DNA from: Ruegeria atlantica
GTDB taxonomy: Bacteria; Pseudomonadota; Alphaproteobacteria; Rhodobacterales; Rhodobacteraceae
Assembly: GCA_013032095.1 (NCBI GenBank)
Contig: WQBJ01000031.1
Span: forward strand, 1-43,433
Direction of reading: 5' to 3'
Length of the DNA: 43,433 nt
The notes beneath the pieces were generated by a model. It made no database searches and had not been told where the DNA came from. It worked only from the letters and a program-made list of their open reading frames with translations. The translations under genes and the position numbers were made by a program. Each line of letters starts with the position of its first letter. Position 1 is the stretch's first letter. This document shows positions 16,651 to 25,444 of the stretch, in pieces.

Positions 16651-18863
16651 GTCGTTCTTTCCGCTCCTATTTGGGTACGCCGTCCGATCTGCACGCGGCC
16701 CACGAGGAATTGCAAAAGCCCCACCGCTGCCAGCATCACGAAGATCAGCGTGGTGGAATAGGCGATGGCAAGGCCGTAATCATTGTTCTCGACGCGCCCG
16801 ATGATGTAGCTGGTCGCCATGTCGTATTCGGCCGACACTAAAAAAATGACCGCCGAGATCGCGGTCATAGCGCGGACGAAACTGTAGACGAGTGCAGCCA
16901 GAATGGCGGGTTTGAGCAGGGGCAGGATCACGCGTCTGAACGTCTGCCAAGAGTTTGCGCCCAGCGTCAGCGAGGATTCATCAAGCGACCGGTCTAGTTG
17001 CGACATGGATGCAATGCCCGCACGCACGCCGACTGGCATGTTGCGGAAAATGAAGCTGACCACGAGGATGACACCGGTGCCGGTGATTTCGATCGGCGGG
17101 ACGTTGAAGGCAAGGATGTAGCTGACACCGATCACGGTACCGGGGATAGCAAAGGACAGCATCGTTCCAAATTCGAATGCGTTCTTTCCTGCAAAGTTTT
17201 GCCGGGTGAGCAGATAGGCGGTTACCAGTCCGACGGCAGCCGTTAGCGGAGCCGCGATGGCCGCAATGCTGATGGTCGTCCAGAAACTGTCCCATGCCGC
17301 ACCTGTCCAGCGGATACCTTCCTCTTCAAAGCGCACTGAGAAGGCGGTGACATAGTGTTTGAACGTGAGCGTGTTGTTGACGCCCCAAAGCTCTACGACG
17401 CTGCCGTAAATGATCATGCCGTACACAACAGCTGTAAACAGCGCCCAGATGGTCGCTATGGCCACCACAGGAATGGCCAGACCGTTCGGCATCAGCGGAT
17501 GCACTCCGGCATCCCCCTTGCCGGAAACGGTGGTGTAGCTTTTCTTCCCGAGCCACGCGCGCTGCGCATAAAAGGCAGACAGTGTGAAGAAGAGCAGCAC
17601 CATGGCAAGCACGGCCGCCCGCCCCTGGTCATATTGCGCGCCGACGATGGCAAAGAAAATCTCGGTCGACAGCACGTCGAAATTTCCACCCAGAACCAGC
17701 GGGTTACCGAAGTCGGCCATGCTTTCGATAAAGCCGAGCAGAAAGGCATTCGCCAAACCGGGCCGCATCAAGGGCAGCGAAACCGTCCGGAAGGTTTGCC
17801 ACCTGTTAGCGCGCAGCGTTTGGGCCGCTTCTTCCATCGACGGAGACACGCCTTCGACCACGCCGATCAGCACAAGAAACGCGATAGGGGTGAAGGCCAG
17901 CGTCTGCGCGATGAGGACACCCGGCATGCCGTAAAGCCACCGCGTCGGTTGCACGCCAAAGAGATCAGCAAAAAAGACCGTAACCGATCCAGACAGGCCG
18001 AAGAGCAGGATCAGAGCCAGCCCGATTACGAAGGGTGGCGTGATGATCGGCAAAACCGTCAGCGCGCGCATGCCGCGCTTGAACCGAAACCCTGATCGGG
18101 TGACCACAAGTGCAAAGCACAATCCAAGAACAGTAGTGATAAGGCCGACAAGAATCGCAAGGAAAAGGGAGTTCCAAGCGGCGCCGCATTTCGCGCCCCA
18201 AAAACAGCCCAGTCCCCAGAGACGATCATCGAAGAATTTTGAAGCAAATACAAAGACCGAATAGGCTCCTTTTTCTGTCACAAAGGCCGAAAACAGCATG
18301 TTGGCAATTGGAAAGAACACAAAGGCCGTCACGATTGTGATGACGCCGCCGATGGCGCTGACGACAAACACATCGCCGTTGACTGCACCGCGTGCGGCAA
18401 TGCCCTGCGTGAGCAGGAACAGGAAGGCTGATGCACAGAGCATAGCGCCGTAGCCCATGCCAAACTGGCGGATTTTAGGCTCGCCAAACAAGGCCTTTAG
18501 CCAGTCGAAGTTGAAACCGCGAATGCCGATCCCGAAGCCCTGCGCAATCAACCAGCCAAAGCCCAGAGCACCCGCGAGTATCAGAATCTTGGCGTAGATC
18601 GGATCAGATTTGGGTTTACCCAGCACCAGAAGCGGCAAAGCCAGCGGGATCAGCAATGGTACAAGCCAGAGCTTTTCTCCCTGCGCGGTCAGAAAGAGAG
18701 CGGGCGCAAAATCTTCATCAAACGGATAGCCACTAAAGAGCCATTCAAATGACCAAAGGCCACCCTCAACCATATACCAAGGCAGCAGGCAGTAGCCGAC
18801 CCACCCGATAATGATCCAGAAGATCAATACCGGGTGAGTCCTGGTTTTCGCAGTGTCAGCCAC
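16647..18863 (-). CDS. ABC transporter permease, fused double unit (AfuB/FbpB type)
   Basis: A 738-aa inner-membrane permease with two binding-protein-dependent transport domains in one chain. EAA-loop motifs occur twice (EEAAQTLRANRWQTFRTVSLPLMRPG and DESSLTLGANSWQTFRRVILPLLKPA in pieces), as expected of fused permeases. An extra N-terminal membrane block of about 190 residues (helices near 12-32, 66-83, 88-110, 135-155) precedes the first domain. GTG at 18863 directly follows the stop codon of the binding-protein gene, so coupling is likely. Fused permeases are usual in the AfuB/FbpB group. Confidence 0.92.
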   Translation of the reverse strand: MADTAKTRTHPVLIFWIIIGWVGYCLLPWYMVEGGLWSFEWLFSGYPFDEDFAPALFLTAQGEKLWLVPLLIPLALPLLVLGKPKSDPIYAKILILAGALGFGWLIAQGFGIGIRGFNFDWLKALFGEPKIRQFGMGYGAMLCASAFLFLLTQGIAARGAVNGDVFVVSAIGGVITIVTAFVFFPIANMLFSAFVTEKGAYSVFVFASKFFDDRLWGLGCFWGAKCGAAWNSLFLAILVGLITTVLGLCFALVVTRSGFRFKRGMRALTVLPIITPPFVIGLALILLFGLSGSVTVFFADLFGVQPTRWLYGMPGVLIAQTLAFTPIAFLVLIGVVEGVSPSMEEAAQTLRANRWQTFRTVSLPLMRPGLANAFLLGFIESMADFGNPLVLGGNFDVLSTEIFFAIVGAQYDQGRAAVLAMVLLFFTLSAFYAQRAWLGKKSYTTVSGKGDAGVHPLMPNGLAIPVVAIATIWALFTAVVYGMIIYGSVVELWGVNNTLTFKHYVTAFSVRFEEEGIRWTGAAWDSFWTTISIAAIAAPLTAAVGLVTAYLLTRQNFAGKNAFEFGTMLSFAIPGTVIGVSYILAFNVPPIEITGTGVILVVSFIFRNMPVGVRAGIASMSQLDRSLDESSLTLGANSWQTFRRVILPLLKPAILAALVYSFVRAMTAISAVIFLVSAEYDMATSYIIGRVENNDYGLAIAYSTTLIFVMLAAVGLLQFLVGRVQIGRRTQIGAERTT

Positions 18864-19892
18864 TTACTGCGGCAGCACCGACACGTCTTCGTCCCACTTT
18901 TGCAGTAGACGCTTGCGCTCATCAGAAGAGCCGTACTTTTTGAAGTCATAGTCGATCAGCTTGATCTGGCTCATGTCCGGCGCGCTTTCAGACGTCTGCG
19001 CACCTTTGTTTGACGGTACCTGGAAGGCATTGACTTCAAGCGCGAGGTTCTGCGCTTCAGCGCTCAGCGCCCAGTCATAAAACTTCTTGGCTTCTTCTTC
19101 GTTGCGTGCGCCTTCAATGATAGACATCGAACCGATCTCGTAACCAGTGCCCTCGCACGGGGCGACAACCTTTACAGGGAAGCCCGACACCGCCTGCTTG
19201 ACCGCGTCATGCATAAAGACAATGCCGATCGTGTTCTCGCCACGGCCCGCGGCCTTGATGGGTGCCGAACCGGATTTGGTGTACTGATTGATGTTGGCGT
19301 GAAGGCCTTTCATGAACTCAAAGCCCTCGTCCTCGCCAAAGATCTGCACCATCGACGCCAGCGTCGTGTAGGCAGTTCCGGACGAGTTCGGGTTTGCCAT
19401 CTGAACGTGCCCTTTGTACTCAGGCTTGAGTAGGTCCTTCCAGCAGGCGGGCTCAGGCAGGTTGTTGGCGGCCAGAAGGTCGGAGTTGTAGCCATAGCCC
19501 AACGCGCCCGAATAGATACCGATGGTCTTATTGCCGGCACTTTCGGCCTGTGAAATCGCCCAGTCATGGAGCTGGTCCCGCATAGGCGAGACATATTCCA
19601 TGGTCAAACCTTCTTCGGCCGCCTGAAGGTGCGGGTCACCTGTGCCGCCCCACCAGACATCTCCTTTTGGGTTTGAGCTTTCCGCACGGATTTGCGCAAA
19701 AGTCTCGCCCGACGATTTGCGGGTCATATTTACGTCAATGCCTGTGGCGTCCTCGAAGCTGCGCGCCATCAACTGGCACCAGTCTTCCTGCGCCGAACAG
19801 TAAAATGTCAGCTTGTCGGCTTGCGCAGCACCCATCGAAGCGGCGAATACGATCAGCGATCCAGCAAGTGTGGTTGTCAGTTTTTTCAAAGT
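18864..19892 (-). CDS. periplasmic substrate-binding protein (AfuA/FbpA-like)
   Basis: A 342-aa exported binding protein. Residues 1-24 form a signal peptide ending AAQA. The body is a type II periplasmic binding fold (VWWGGTGDPHLQAAEEGL, GALGYGYNSDLL, ANPNSSGTAYTTLASM). The start is decided by the ribosome site: GGAGGAAAG precedes the TTG at 19892, whereas the ATG at 19904 lies inside that site. It lacks an obvious Tyr-Tyr iron pair near the usual place but has H227-D228 and E251, a spacing that recalls the ligand residues I remember for the hexose-phosphate binder AfuA (205/206/229). Substrate is therefore iron or, more likely in my view, a sugar phosphate. Confidence 0.88.
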   Translation of the reverse strand, partial: TLKKLTTTLAGSLIVFAASMGAAQADKLTFYCSAQEDWCQLMARSFEDATGIDVNMTRKSSGETFAQIRAESSNPKGDVWWGGTGDPHLQAAEEGLTMEYVSPMRDQLHDWAISQAESAGNKTIGIYSGALGYGYNSDLLAANNLPEPACWKDLLKPEYKGHVQMANPNSSGTAYTTLASMVQIFGEDEGFEFMKGLHANINQYTKSGSAPIKAAGRGENTIGIVFMHDAVKQAVSGFPVKVVAPCEGTGYEIGSMSIIEGARNEEEAKKFYDWALSAEAQNLALEVNAFQVPSNKGAQTSESAPDMSQIKLIDYDFKKYGSSDERKRLLQKWDEDVSVLPQ

Positions 19893-19966
19893 CTTTCCTC
19901 CCATATTTGTCCGACAGTCGGCTTAGCACCGGGAGCCGTCGTGCCACGGGCGAAGGAGCGCACGCT

Positions 19967-19981
19967 AAAACGTGACGTTTT
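19967..19981. promoter_or_regulatory. candidate operator upstream of the ABC importer operon
   Basis: AAAACGTGACGTTTT is a dyad with perfect 6-bp arms and a 3-base centre, about 75 bases upstream of the binding-protein start. It looks like a dimer-binding operator. It does not resemble the iron boxes I know (Fur, RirA or Irr motifs). Confidence 0.4.
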
Positions 19982-20299
19982 CAGTGTTATTCGGGCAGCT
20001 GTCCGGTGTTCCCTTCATGTGACCATGCCAGTCTGAGCACTCTAACACTTGTTTCGCAAGGAATTTTACAGAGCGACAAATTCAGTACGGTCCAAAACGG
20101 AGCGCCTCTGCAAGCTGTATCCAAAGGCAGATCGCGAACCCACCGATAGCTTTCGAATGCGCCGATGTTTGATACTTGCAAGAATTGGAGAATACGTTTG
20201 AGCACCAGGTTGTCTAGCGGCGATATAGATTTTCTAACGAGTTTTGCAAAAAATGAACGTCCGGTTTTGACCTCGCTTGTGATGGGTGGGCTTGCGCAG

Positions 20300-20376
20300 T
20301 GAGTGTCTGCTCTGCGGACAAAACCGACATTAGCTTTATTTGCCTGAATGACCCCTTAAAGCTCCGCAGCAGACAT
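20300..20376. repeat. dispersed intergenic repeat, copy H, hairpin form
   Basis: TGTCTGCTCTGCGGACAAAA (20304 on) contains the second core. TCCGCAGCAGACA at 20363-20375 is its near inverted copy, so the element can fold into a hairpin with a roughly 45-base loop. Confidence 0.65.
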
Positions 20377-20428
20377 TCATAATTCGGTAGATTGTGCGGA
20401 ATGTGATTCCTCAGGCTATTTCGGCGGT

Positions 20429-20554
20429 TTAAACGCTAACCGCGCGTACCATCAGCGTCGCGCTTGCCGCGTTGATGGCCAAGGCAACAAATACCAACCA
20501 GATGAGCAGAGTGGCTTTTTCGGCGCGAAAAAGGTTTGTGGTGGGGGTGGTCAT
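20429..20554 (-). CDS. 41-aa single-span membrane peptide
   Basis: ATG at 20554 to TAA at 20429. The translation has a short polar start with a basic residue (FRAEKATLL) and one hydrophobic helix (LLIWLVFVALAINAASATLM). TAGGAG lies at good distance before the ATG. It starts 14 bases after the stop of the MFS gene, so it is probably the last gene of that operon. The family is not known to me. A role as a small subunit of the MFS transporter is an inference from position. Confidence 0.65.
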   Translation of the reverse strand: MTTPTTNLFRAEKATLLIWLVFVALAINAASATLMVRAVSV

Positions 20555-20568
20555 GGCGGTCTCCTACC

Positions 20569-21831
20569 TTACCGTTTCTGGGTGGGGACGGATTTGAGGC
20601 TGGTGGCTTCGGTCGCCTTAAAGTGGGTTTGTTCCGCTCTGGCAGCCGGGGCAACTGTTTTGATCCTAAAAGCGGTGAAGCCCGCGAAGACGGCCATCGC
20701 AAGTACAAGCATCCAGCCCATGACCGCATCGCCAAATACCGCCGAAAGCACGCTGGTCATGAGTGGGCCTGCAATGCCACCGATGGTGAAGACAAACAGC
20801 ATTGTGACAGCGCTGGACGCGACATAGACGGGCACAGTGCGGTCCATCGCGTGAGCCAAAAGCAGCGAGTAGAGGGTGAGCATCGATCCGCCCAGCAGGA
20901 TCAATCCGGCGAGCATTGCAATGTATAGTGGCGTGCCCACGATGGCGGAGTGGCGCGCACCGTCGCCAGTGGCGAAAGTGGCGAAGGCCGCAAGGGCGCC
21001 GGTTGCGACTGTCGCCGTCACTACAATGACGCAGCGCCGATCCATGCGGTCTGACACAAATCCAAGCGGATAAAGAAACAGGATACGCCCGACGTAAATC
21101 GCAGCGATGCCAATGGCCACATCCGCGGCATCAATGCCAATGACAGCCGCCCGATACGGCACAACATTCATGAACACGGTGGACACGATACCAACGGTGA
21201 GCGCGCCGAGGGCGGCAGTCGGCGCGTCTTGAAACAGCGCCTTGAAACGCACATTTGCCCGTTCTTTGCCCTCGGGCGGCGTGCTGGGCGTGGCGGCGAT
21301 CACCACAATGGCCAGACAGTAGAGCAAGGACATCAGCACAAAAGACTGGTTCAGATCGTCGGGTGTAACGATGACGAGAACCTGACTGAGAACCGACATC
21401 AACCCGAGGATAATGGCAAACACGGCAAGCAATCGGCCCCGCGATTTTTCGTCGACGGTTTCGCTGATCCAGGCGTCACCGATGGCAAATAGGCCCGCGG
21501 TTGCAACGCCGGTCATCAGGCGCACGATTAGCAGCGTGGGCTCGTCTTCAGTCACGGAAAACAGCAGGGCGGCAGCGGTGCATATGGCCGCCGCCGCAGA
21601 AAATGCACGAATATGTCCAATGCTGGTGATCCAGCCTGCAATGTAGAAACAGCCGATCAGGAACCCCAACGAGTAAGCAGCGGGCGCCAGCGAGGCGATT
21701 TCCTGAGACGCGCCGGTTTGGGCAAAATAGAGTGCGACGATGGTGCCCGATGCCGCAGTCACCAGCTGTATCGCCGCGACCGCGACAAACAGGTATTTCA
21801 GGGTGTGGATTTGATCGCTGAACCGGGCCAT
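20569..21831 (-). CDS. MFS transporter, 12 predicted helices
   Basis: A 420-aa major facilitator with about twelve hydrophobic helices and a longer polar stretch in the middle (about residues 195-215, PPEGKERANVRFK). The loop motif after helix 2 is poorly conserved, while YPLGFVSDRMDRR gives the repeated loop motif in the second half. RLMTGVATAGLFAIGDAWISE resembles MFS proteins annotated as YfkF- or sugar/drug-type transporters. The substrate is unknown. It lies 55 bases after the adaptor gene. Confidence 0.88.
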   Translation of the reverse strand: MARFSDQIHTLKYLFVAVAAIQLVTAASGTIVALYFAQTGASQEIASLAPAAYSLGFLIGCFYIAGWITSIGHIRAFSAAAAICTAAALLFSVTEDEPTLLIVRLMTGVATAGLFAIGDAWISETVDEKSRGRLLAVFAIILGLMSVLSQVLVIVTPDDLNQSFVLMSLLYCLAIVVIAATPSTPPEGKERANVRFKALFQDAPTAALGALTVGIVSTVFMNVVPYRAAVIGIDAADVAIGIAAIYVGRILFLYPLGFVSDRMDRRCVIVVTATVATGALAAFATFATGDGARHSAIVGTPLYIAMLAGLILLGGSMLTLYSLLLAHAMDRTVPVYVASSAVTMLFVFTIGGIAGPLMTSVLSAVFGDAVMGWMLVLAMAVFAGFTAFRIKTVAPAARAEQTHFKATEATSLKSVPTQKR

Positions 21832-21886
21832 GGAACTGCTCCAGGAAAGAGAAGAAAAGTGGGCCGCGCCTGACGCGCGACCTGCT

Positions 21887-22732
21887 TTAGTTTGGAAAGC
21901 TGACTTTGACTTCGACGTTCAAGCCGGGAATAAGGCCGCGCTCAAGATTTGGGATTTCCGCCCAGATGCGCAGGGTTTCGTTCGCGGCCAGCACGCTTTC
22001 AGCAAAAAGCACGCGGCCACCCTGTGCCAGTGGCTGAACGTCACCTGGCAAATGCAAGTCGACCTGAAAGCGCTCCATCAGAGCACTCAGGCCCTCTGGC
22101 GTCGACTGGTCCAGCGCGATCAGGGATTTGTACGGCATTCCGTACACAACGCGGATCGTGTCTGTGTGCACAATCTGCGCCAGCGCTTGACCGTTTTCTG
22201 TGTCCAGATAGGTGCCCACCTGTTTGTGGGCGAGCCCAATTTGCCCCGAAATCGGCGCCCTGATCTGTGTCGAAGCCAGCTCAAGCTCTGCCAATGCACG
22301 GTGCGCCTGCGCCTCTTGCAACGCCACCTTGGCCAGTATCAGCCGGTCCGTAGCGTCTTGAACGGCCAGTTCGGAAACCGCATCGCGCGCGCCAAGTTTC
22401 GCCTGCCGTTCCGCTTCGGCCTCCGCTGTTGCCAATTCGGCCTCACGACGGTTTTCGACCGCACGGCTGGCGGCGAGCTTTTGTTCGTAAGCGGGGGCCG
22501 CAATTTCAAACAGCAATTGGCCTTTCTCAACCGTATCGCCCGGCTTGAAATGCACCGCCGCAAGGATGCCGCGCACCGAATTGGCCACCAGAGCGCTCTC
22601 ACTGGCCTCTATCCGTCCGGTAAATGTCTCTGCGGCGAGCATGTTGGTGAAACCTTTAACAGGCTCTGCGTGGGCACTGTGGGTCATCAGAAGACCCAAC
22701 AGCAGAAGCGGGAGTTTTGCAAAAACGGTCAT
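21887..22732 (-). CDS. periplasmic adaptor subunit (HlyD/AcrA type)
   Basis: A 281-aa membrane fusion protein. A signal peptide covers residues 1-22 (ending AHA). A biotinyl-lipoyl-like half (FKPGDTVEKGQLLFEI) is followed by a short alpha-helical hairpin rich in Ala/Glu (about 85-150), the second half-motif (TQIRAPISGQIG) and a beta-barrel domain. RND, ABC or MFS pumps use such adaptors; the only pump gene nearby is MFS. The member is shorter than usual (most are 350-400 aa), lacking the last membrane-proximal domain. Confidence 0.85.
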   Translation of the reverse strand: MTVFAKLPLLLLGLLMTHSAHAEPVKGFTNMLAAETFTGRIEASESALVANSVRGILAAVHFKPGDTVEKGQLLFEIAAPAYEQKLAASRAVENRREAELATAEAEAERQAKLGARDAVSELAVQDATDRLILAKVALQEAQAHRALAELELASTQIRAPISGQIGLAHKQVGTYLDTENGQALAQIVHTDTIRVVYGMPYKSLIALDQSTPEGLSALMERFQVDLHLPGDVQPLAQGGRVLFAESVLAANETLRIWAEIPNLERGLIPGLNVEVKVSFPN

Positions 22733-22738
22733 GGTTGG

Positions 22739-23812
22739 TCACTCCAGATGCAGGTCAAAGAAGGTGTTGAGCTCACGCCAAGCGTCATGAGTCTCTGGCG
22801 CGTTCACGAAGAAACCTGCCATGTAGTCGCCGTGTGACTGGCCGTCGTAGACATGCAGATCGGCGGCAACCCCTGCGGCGCGCAGGGCGCGGTGCATGCG
22901 CACCGTGTCGCTCAGCAACAGGTCGCGTGTGCCGGTCAGAAGAACCGTCGGCGGCAGGTTGTCCAGATTGGCGTAGATCGGGGACAGTCGCGGATCGGTG
23001 CGGTCGGTACCGTCCGCATAAATGTCAAACGTGCCTTCAATCACACCTTCGCGGGCGCCAAGCGGATCAAGACCCTGCAACGTGATCCAGCTGTCCGACG
23101 TCTGCGCCAGATCCACAGCCGGCGTGCCGGCCATAATGGCTCCAGGCAAAGGGGTGCCCATGTCGCGCAGTTGTAAAACCGTCGACAACACCAGGTTGCC
23201 CCCCGCAGAGGTGCCAAACATCGCCACTTTGGCTGGGTCATGGTCCTTGATAACTTGCTGCCACACGGCGATCACATCGTCTGTTGCGGCAGGAAACGGA
23301 TGCAGCGGTGGGCGGCGATAATCGACGGACACCACCTCAACACCCAAACCATGCGCCATCCAGATCGCTTCGGCCATGGCGGCCTCACCACCATTGAAGA
23401 CAAAGGCCCCGCCGTGCACGTGCACAAAAACGGTGTCCGCCCACCGGGGATCAATAGTAGTTGGCGTGACACGGTAGGTGGTCACCCCCGCCACGTTCTC
23501 GATGGCGAATTGAGCGCCGGTCATCTCAAGCAAACGTGCGACCCCTTGCAGGGAGGCAGCGTCAAACTCGGCTTGCAACGTAAGCCATTGCTCGGTGGAG
23601 GATGGCGTTTCGGCATGCGTACCAACTTGACGGCTTTCGATGAGCCCGGCCAATTCCGGGGACACGCCCGCAGGAACCGGCGCGGTCCGCGCCGCCATTG
23701 GCAGACCTTCAATCACGGGCTTTGCGCTGTCTGCGGCGGCGACCGCAGGCACCGAAAGAGCCGCAATCAGTGCGCTTGTCAGAACAACTTTCAGGACGGA
23801 ACGGCGTTTCAT
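22739..23812 (-). CDS. exported alpha/beta hydrolase (HSL-family esterase)
   Basis: A 357-aa secreted esterase of the hormone-sensitive lipase group. The signal peptide runs to about residue 26 (LSVPAVAAA). The oxyanion motif is VHGGAFVF, the nucleophile serine is in GTSAGGN, the acid is in TGTRDLLLSD, and the histidine is in GQSHGDYM. It hydrolyses short or acyl esters. ATG at 23812 is preferred because GGAGACCAAAC precedes it; the frame extends to 23842. It is the first gene of the esterase/adaptor/MFS operon, six bases from the adaptor gene, and divergent from an AraC gene. The operon may process and export or import an ester compound. Confidence 0.9.
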   Translation of the reverse strand: MKRRSVLKVVLTSALIAALSVPAVAAADSAKPVIEGLPMAARTAPVPAGVSPELAGLIESRQVGTHAETPSSTEQWLTLQAEFDAASLQGVARLLEMTGAQFAIENVAGVTTYRVTPTTIDPRWADTVFVHVHGGAFVFNGGEAAMAEAIWMAHGLGVEVVSVDYRRPPLHPFPAATDDVIAVWQQVIKDHDPAKVAMFGTSAGGNLVLSTVLQLRDMGTPLPGAIMAGTPAVDLAQTSDSWITLQGLDPLGAREGVIEGTFDIYADGTDRTDPRLSPIYANLDNLPPTVLLTGTRDLLLSDTVRMHRALRAAGVAADLHVYDGQSHGDYMAGFFVNAPETHDAWRELNTFFDLHLE

Positions 23813-23924
23813 GTTTGGTCTCCAACTTTCAGTTTGGGTCATTCGTTTTGCTAAACTGGAGGTAATTTGTGGGGGGAGGCCGCGCCACTTCCAAAAGTGA
23901 TCATTTCACGACAAACTGTCCGTC
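23813..23924. promoter_or_regulatory. divergent esterase/AraC promoter region
   Basis: A 112-base gap between the divergent starts. It contains the near-dyad AAGTGATCATTTCAC around 23890. It should carry both promoters and probably the AraC operator. Confidence 0.45.
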
Positions 23925-24938
23925 ATGGACACGGTTTTGCAAAGCACCTTGGCGTTTCGCCCCGCGCTACAAGGGCTTGACCAAATTGCATCGCCGCGGG
24001 TGTCCGAACATGCCTTGAAAGAAGCTGGACTGTCGCGAGCGGTAATGGAAGACCCGACGGTGTTCCTCCCCTATCGACTTCAGGCACGGTTCATGCAAGC
24101 CGCCAGCCTGAAGATCTCCGAAAAACACATCGGTGCCTATATCACGCAAGACTTCCATTACGCCTCCTTTGGGGCCTACGCAGACTATGTGCTCGGCGCG
24201 CCGAAACTGGATGTGGCCCTGGCGCGGGCCGAAAAAATCCTGCCGTTCCTGCAACGGGGGTCAGTTATGCGCACCCGCGTGGTTGGCGATCATTTTGTGC
24301 TTGGGTTTGATGCCATGCTCGGCGGAATCGCCGGGGCAAATTTGATCGATCAGGACCTTCCGTTTGTGCTGCAGTCTGTGGTGCGCGAGTTCTGTGGACG
24401 CCGCTGGCGGCCGAGCTGGGTGGAGATGCCAGAGGTGCACCGAGGTACCGAAACCGCGCTGCAGTACATCTACAATGCAGAGGTGCGTGTGGGAGGATCC
24501 GCCGCCAGCATTGCGATCCCTCTGTCAGAAATCGAAACCCCTAATCCGCGGACAACCGATGAGAGGCTGGCGATGACGTTGGCAGGCATCCGCGATGTCC
24601 GGTCGCGGCAAACGCCCTCAACCACCAAAGAGGTGGTTGGGAACGCCTTGCGCGCGCAACTCGCCATGGGACACGCCGACATCGAAACGGTGGCGGCTAC
24701 ATTGGGTGTCAGCGTACGCAAGCTGCAACGGCAACTCACTGCAGAGAACACCAGTTTCAAAGAGATCCGTGTGGCTGAACAGACAGATCGAGCCAGGTCG
24801 CTGCTGTCGGGCACTGACCTTTCTGTCGCGGAGGTTGCCTTCAATCTTGGGTTCAGCGAGGTCAACAGCTTCCGCCGCACATTTGCCAGCTGGTTTGGAA
24901 TTTCACCATCTAAGTTTCGCAAATTGAGCGGTACGTAG
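23925..24938 (+). CDS. AraC-family regulator (arabinose-binding-like N-domain)
   Basis: A 337-aa regulator of the OruR/ArgR-like AraC group. Residues about 20-200 form the Arabinose_bd-type N-domain (GAYITQDFHYASFGAYADYVL), and the last 100 form the double HTH (IETVAATLGVSVRKLQRQL and VAEVAFNLGFSEVNSFRRTF, ending WFGISPSKFRK). It is divergent from the esterase operon, so it probably controls that operon. The inducer is not known. Confidence 0.9.
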   Translation: MDTVLQSTLAFRPALQGLDQIASPRVSEHALKEAGLSRAVMEDPTVFLPYRLQARFMQAASLKISEKHIGAYITQDFHYASFGAYADYVLGAPKLDVALARAEKILPFLQRGSVMRTRVVGDHFVLGFDAMLGGIAGANLIDQDLPFVLQSVVREFCGRRWRPSWVEMPEVHRGTETALQYIYNAEVRVGGSAASIAIPLSEIETPNPRTTDERLAMTLAGIRDVRSRQTPSTTKEVVGNALRAQLAMGHADIETVAATLGVSVRKLQRQLTAENTSFKEIRVAEQTDRARSLLSGTDLSVAEVAFNLGFSEVNSFRRTFASWFGISPSKFRKLSGT

Positions 24939-25032
24939 GTAGCAAGGCCTCAATGGAGCGGACATTGGCGCAATGCGCAACGAAGGTTCAGTTTCCGCGC
25001 AAACGACAAATGCTAAGCCCATCACCTAAGTC

Positions 25033-25150
25033 GCCTTTGGGCTCAATGTAGTCATTCGGTGCGCGATGTAGCAACGACTGCTCTGCGGACAAATTTGCCG
25101 TTGGCTCAATGGTTGCTGAGGACCGGTCTCAGCCCAAAGCGGACATTCGT
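25033..25150. repeat. dispersed intergenic repeat, copy I (complete)
   Basis: The most complete copy: CCTTTGGGCTCAATGTAGTC, then CTCTGCGGACAAA about 50 bases on, then an inverted first core GGTCTCAGCCCAAAGCGGAC. Left and right cores are mutually inverted, so the whole unit can form a hairpin. It is close to copy B over about 70 bases. Confidence 0.8.
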
Positions 25151-25248
25151 AACAAGACTTTGCAATTTCCGAGACTGGATGTAGGTGCGTTCATAACGCT
25201 GCATTTTTGACATTGATTTCATTAAAGAAAACCTTGGATGTTCGCCTA

Positions 25249-25310
25249 TAACTCTGCGCGATATTTGCGCGTAACTTTGCACGATTTGCACATAAGTTTG
25301 CATGCTACAG
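25249..25310. repeat. phased direct repeats with TTTGC cores
   Basis: Three successive units begin at 25249, 25272 and 25293 (TAACTCTGCGCGATATTTGC, TAACTTTGCACGATTTGC, TAAGTTTGCATG). Four TTTGC cores are spaced 12, 9 and 12 bases. This looks like a multi-site protein-binding region, comparable with iterons or operators. Confidence 0.5.
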
Positions 25311-25444
25311 AGAACCCATCGAACAAACTGGCTCTCAGGCTTATCTGCGGTGTCCAAATGCAATTTACTCCCAATCGCCAGCAGACGAGCGCCAAGTGTT
25401 GGCTTCGCCATCCCAAATACTGGCGCTGACGCATGGCGTCGGAT

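Larger units (their letters stand above)
19893..20428. other. intergenic region with afuA promoter and repeat copy H
   Basis: About 530 bases. The right part of the ABC operon promoter lies here with the dyad at 19967. A second structure is repeat copy H at 20300-20376. A 72-codon minus-strand frame at 19987-20205 has no ribosome site or family likeness and is not called. Confidence 0.5.
24939..25444. other. intergenic region with repeat copy I and phased direct repeats
   Basis: A 500-base gap between convergent genes. It contains repeat copy I (25033-25150) and then a phased direct repeat (25249-25310). No gene is supported. Confidence 0.5.

Noticed and set aside
18864..19904. ATG at 19904 as start of the binding protein
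   Set aside because: Its GGAGGA sequence is the ribosome site for the TTG at 19892, which gives a normal signal peptide.
19987..20205. 72-codon minus-strand frame between the ABC operon and the MFS operon
   Set aside because: No ribosome site, no family likeness, and it lies in a region with structured repeat sequence nearby.
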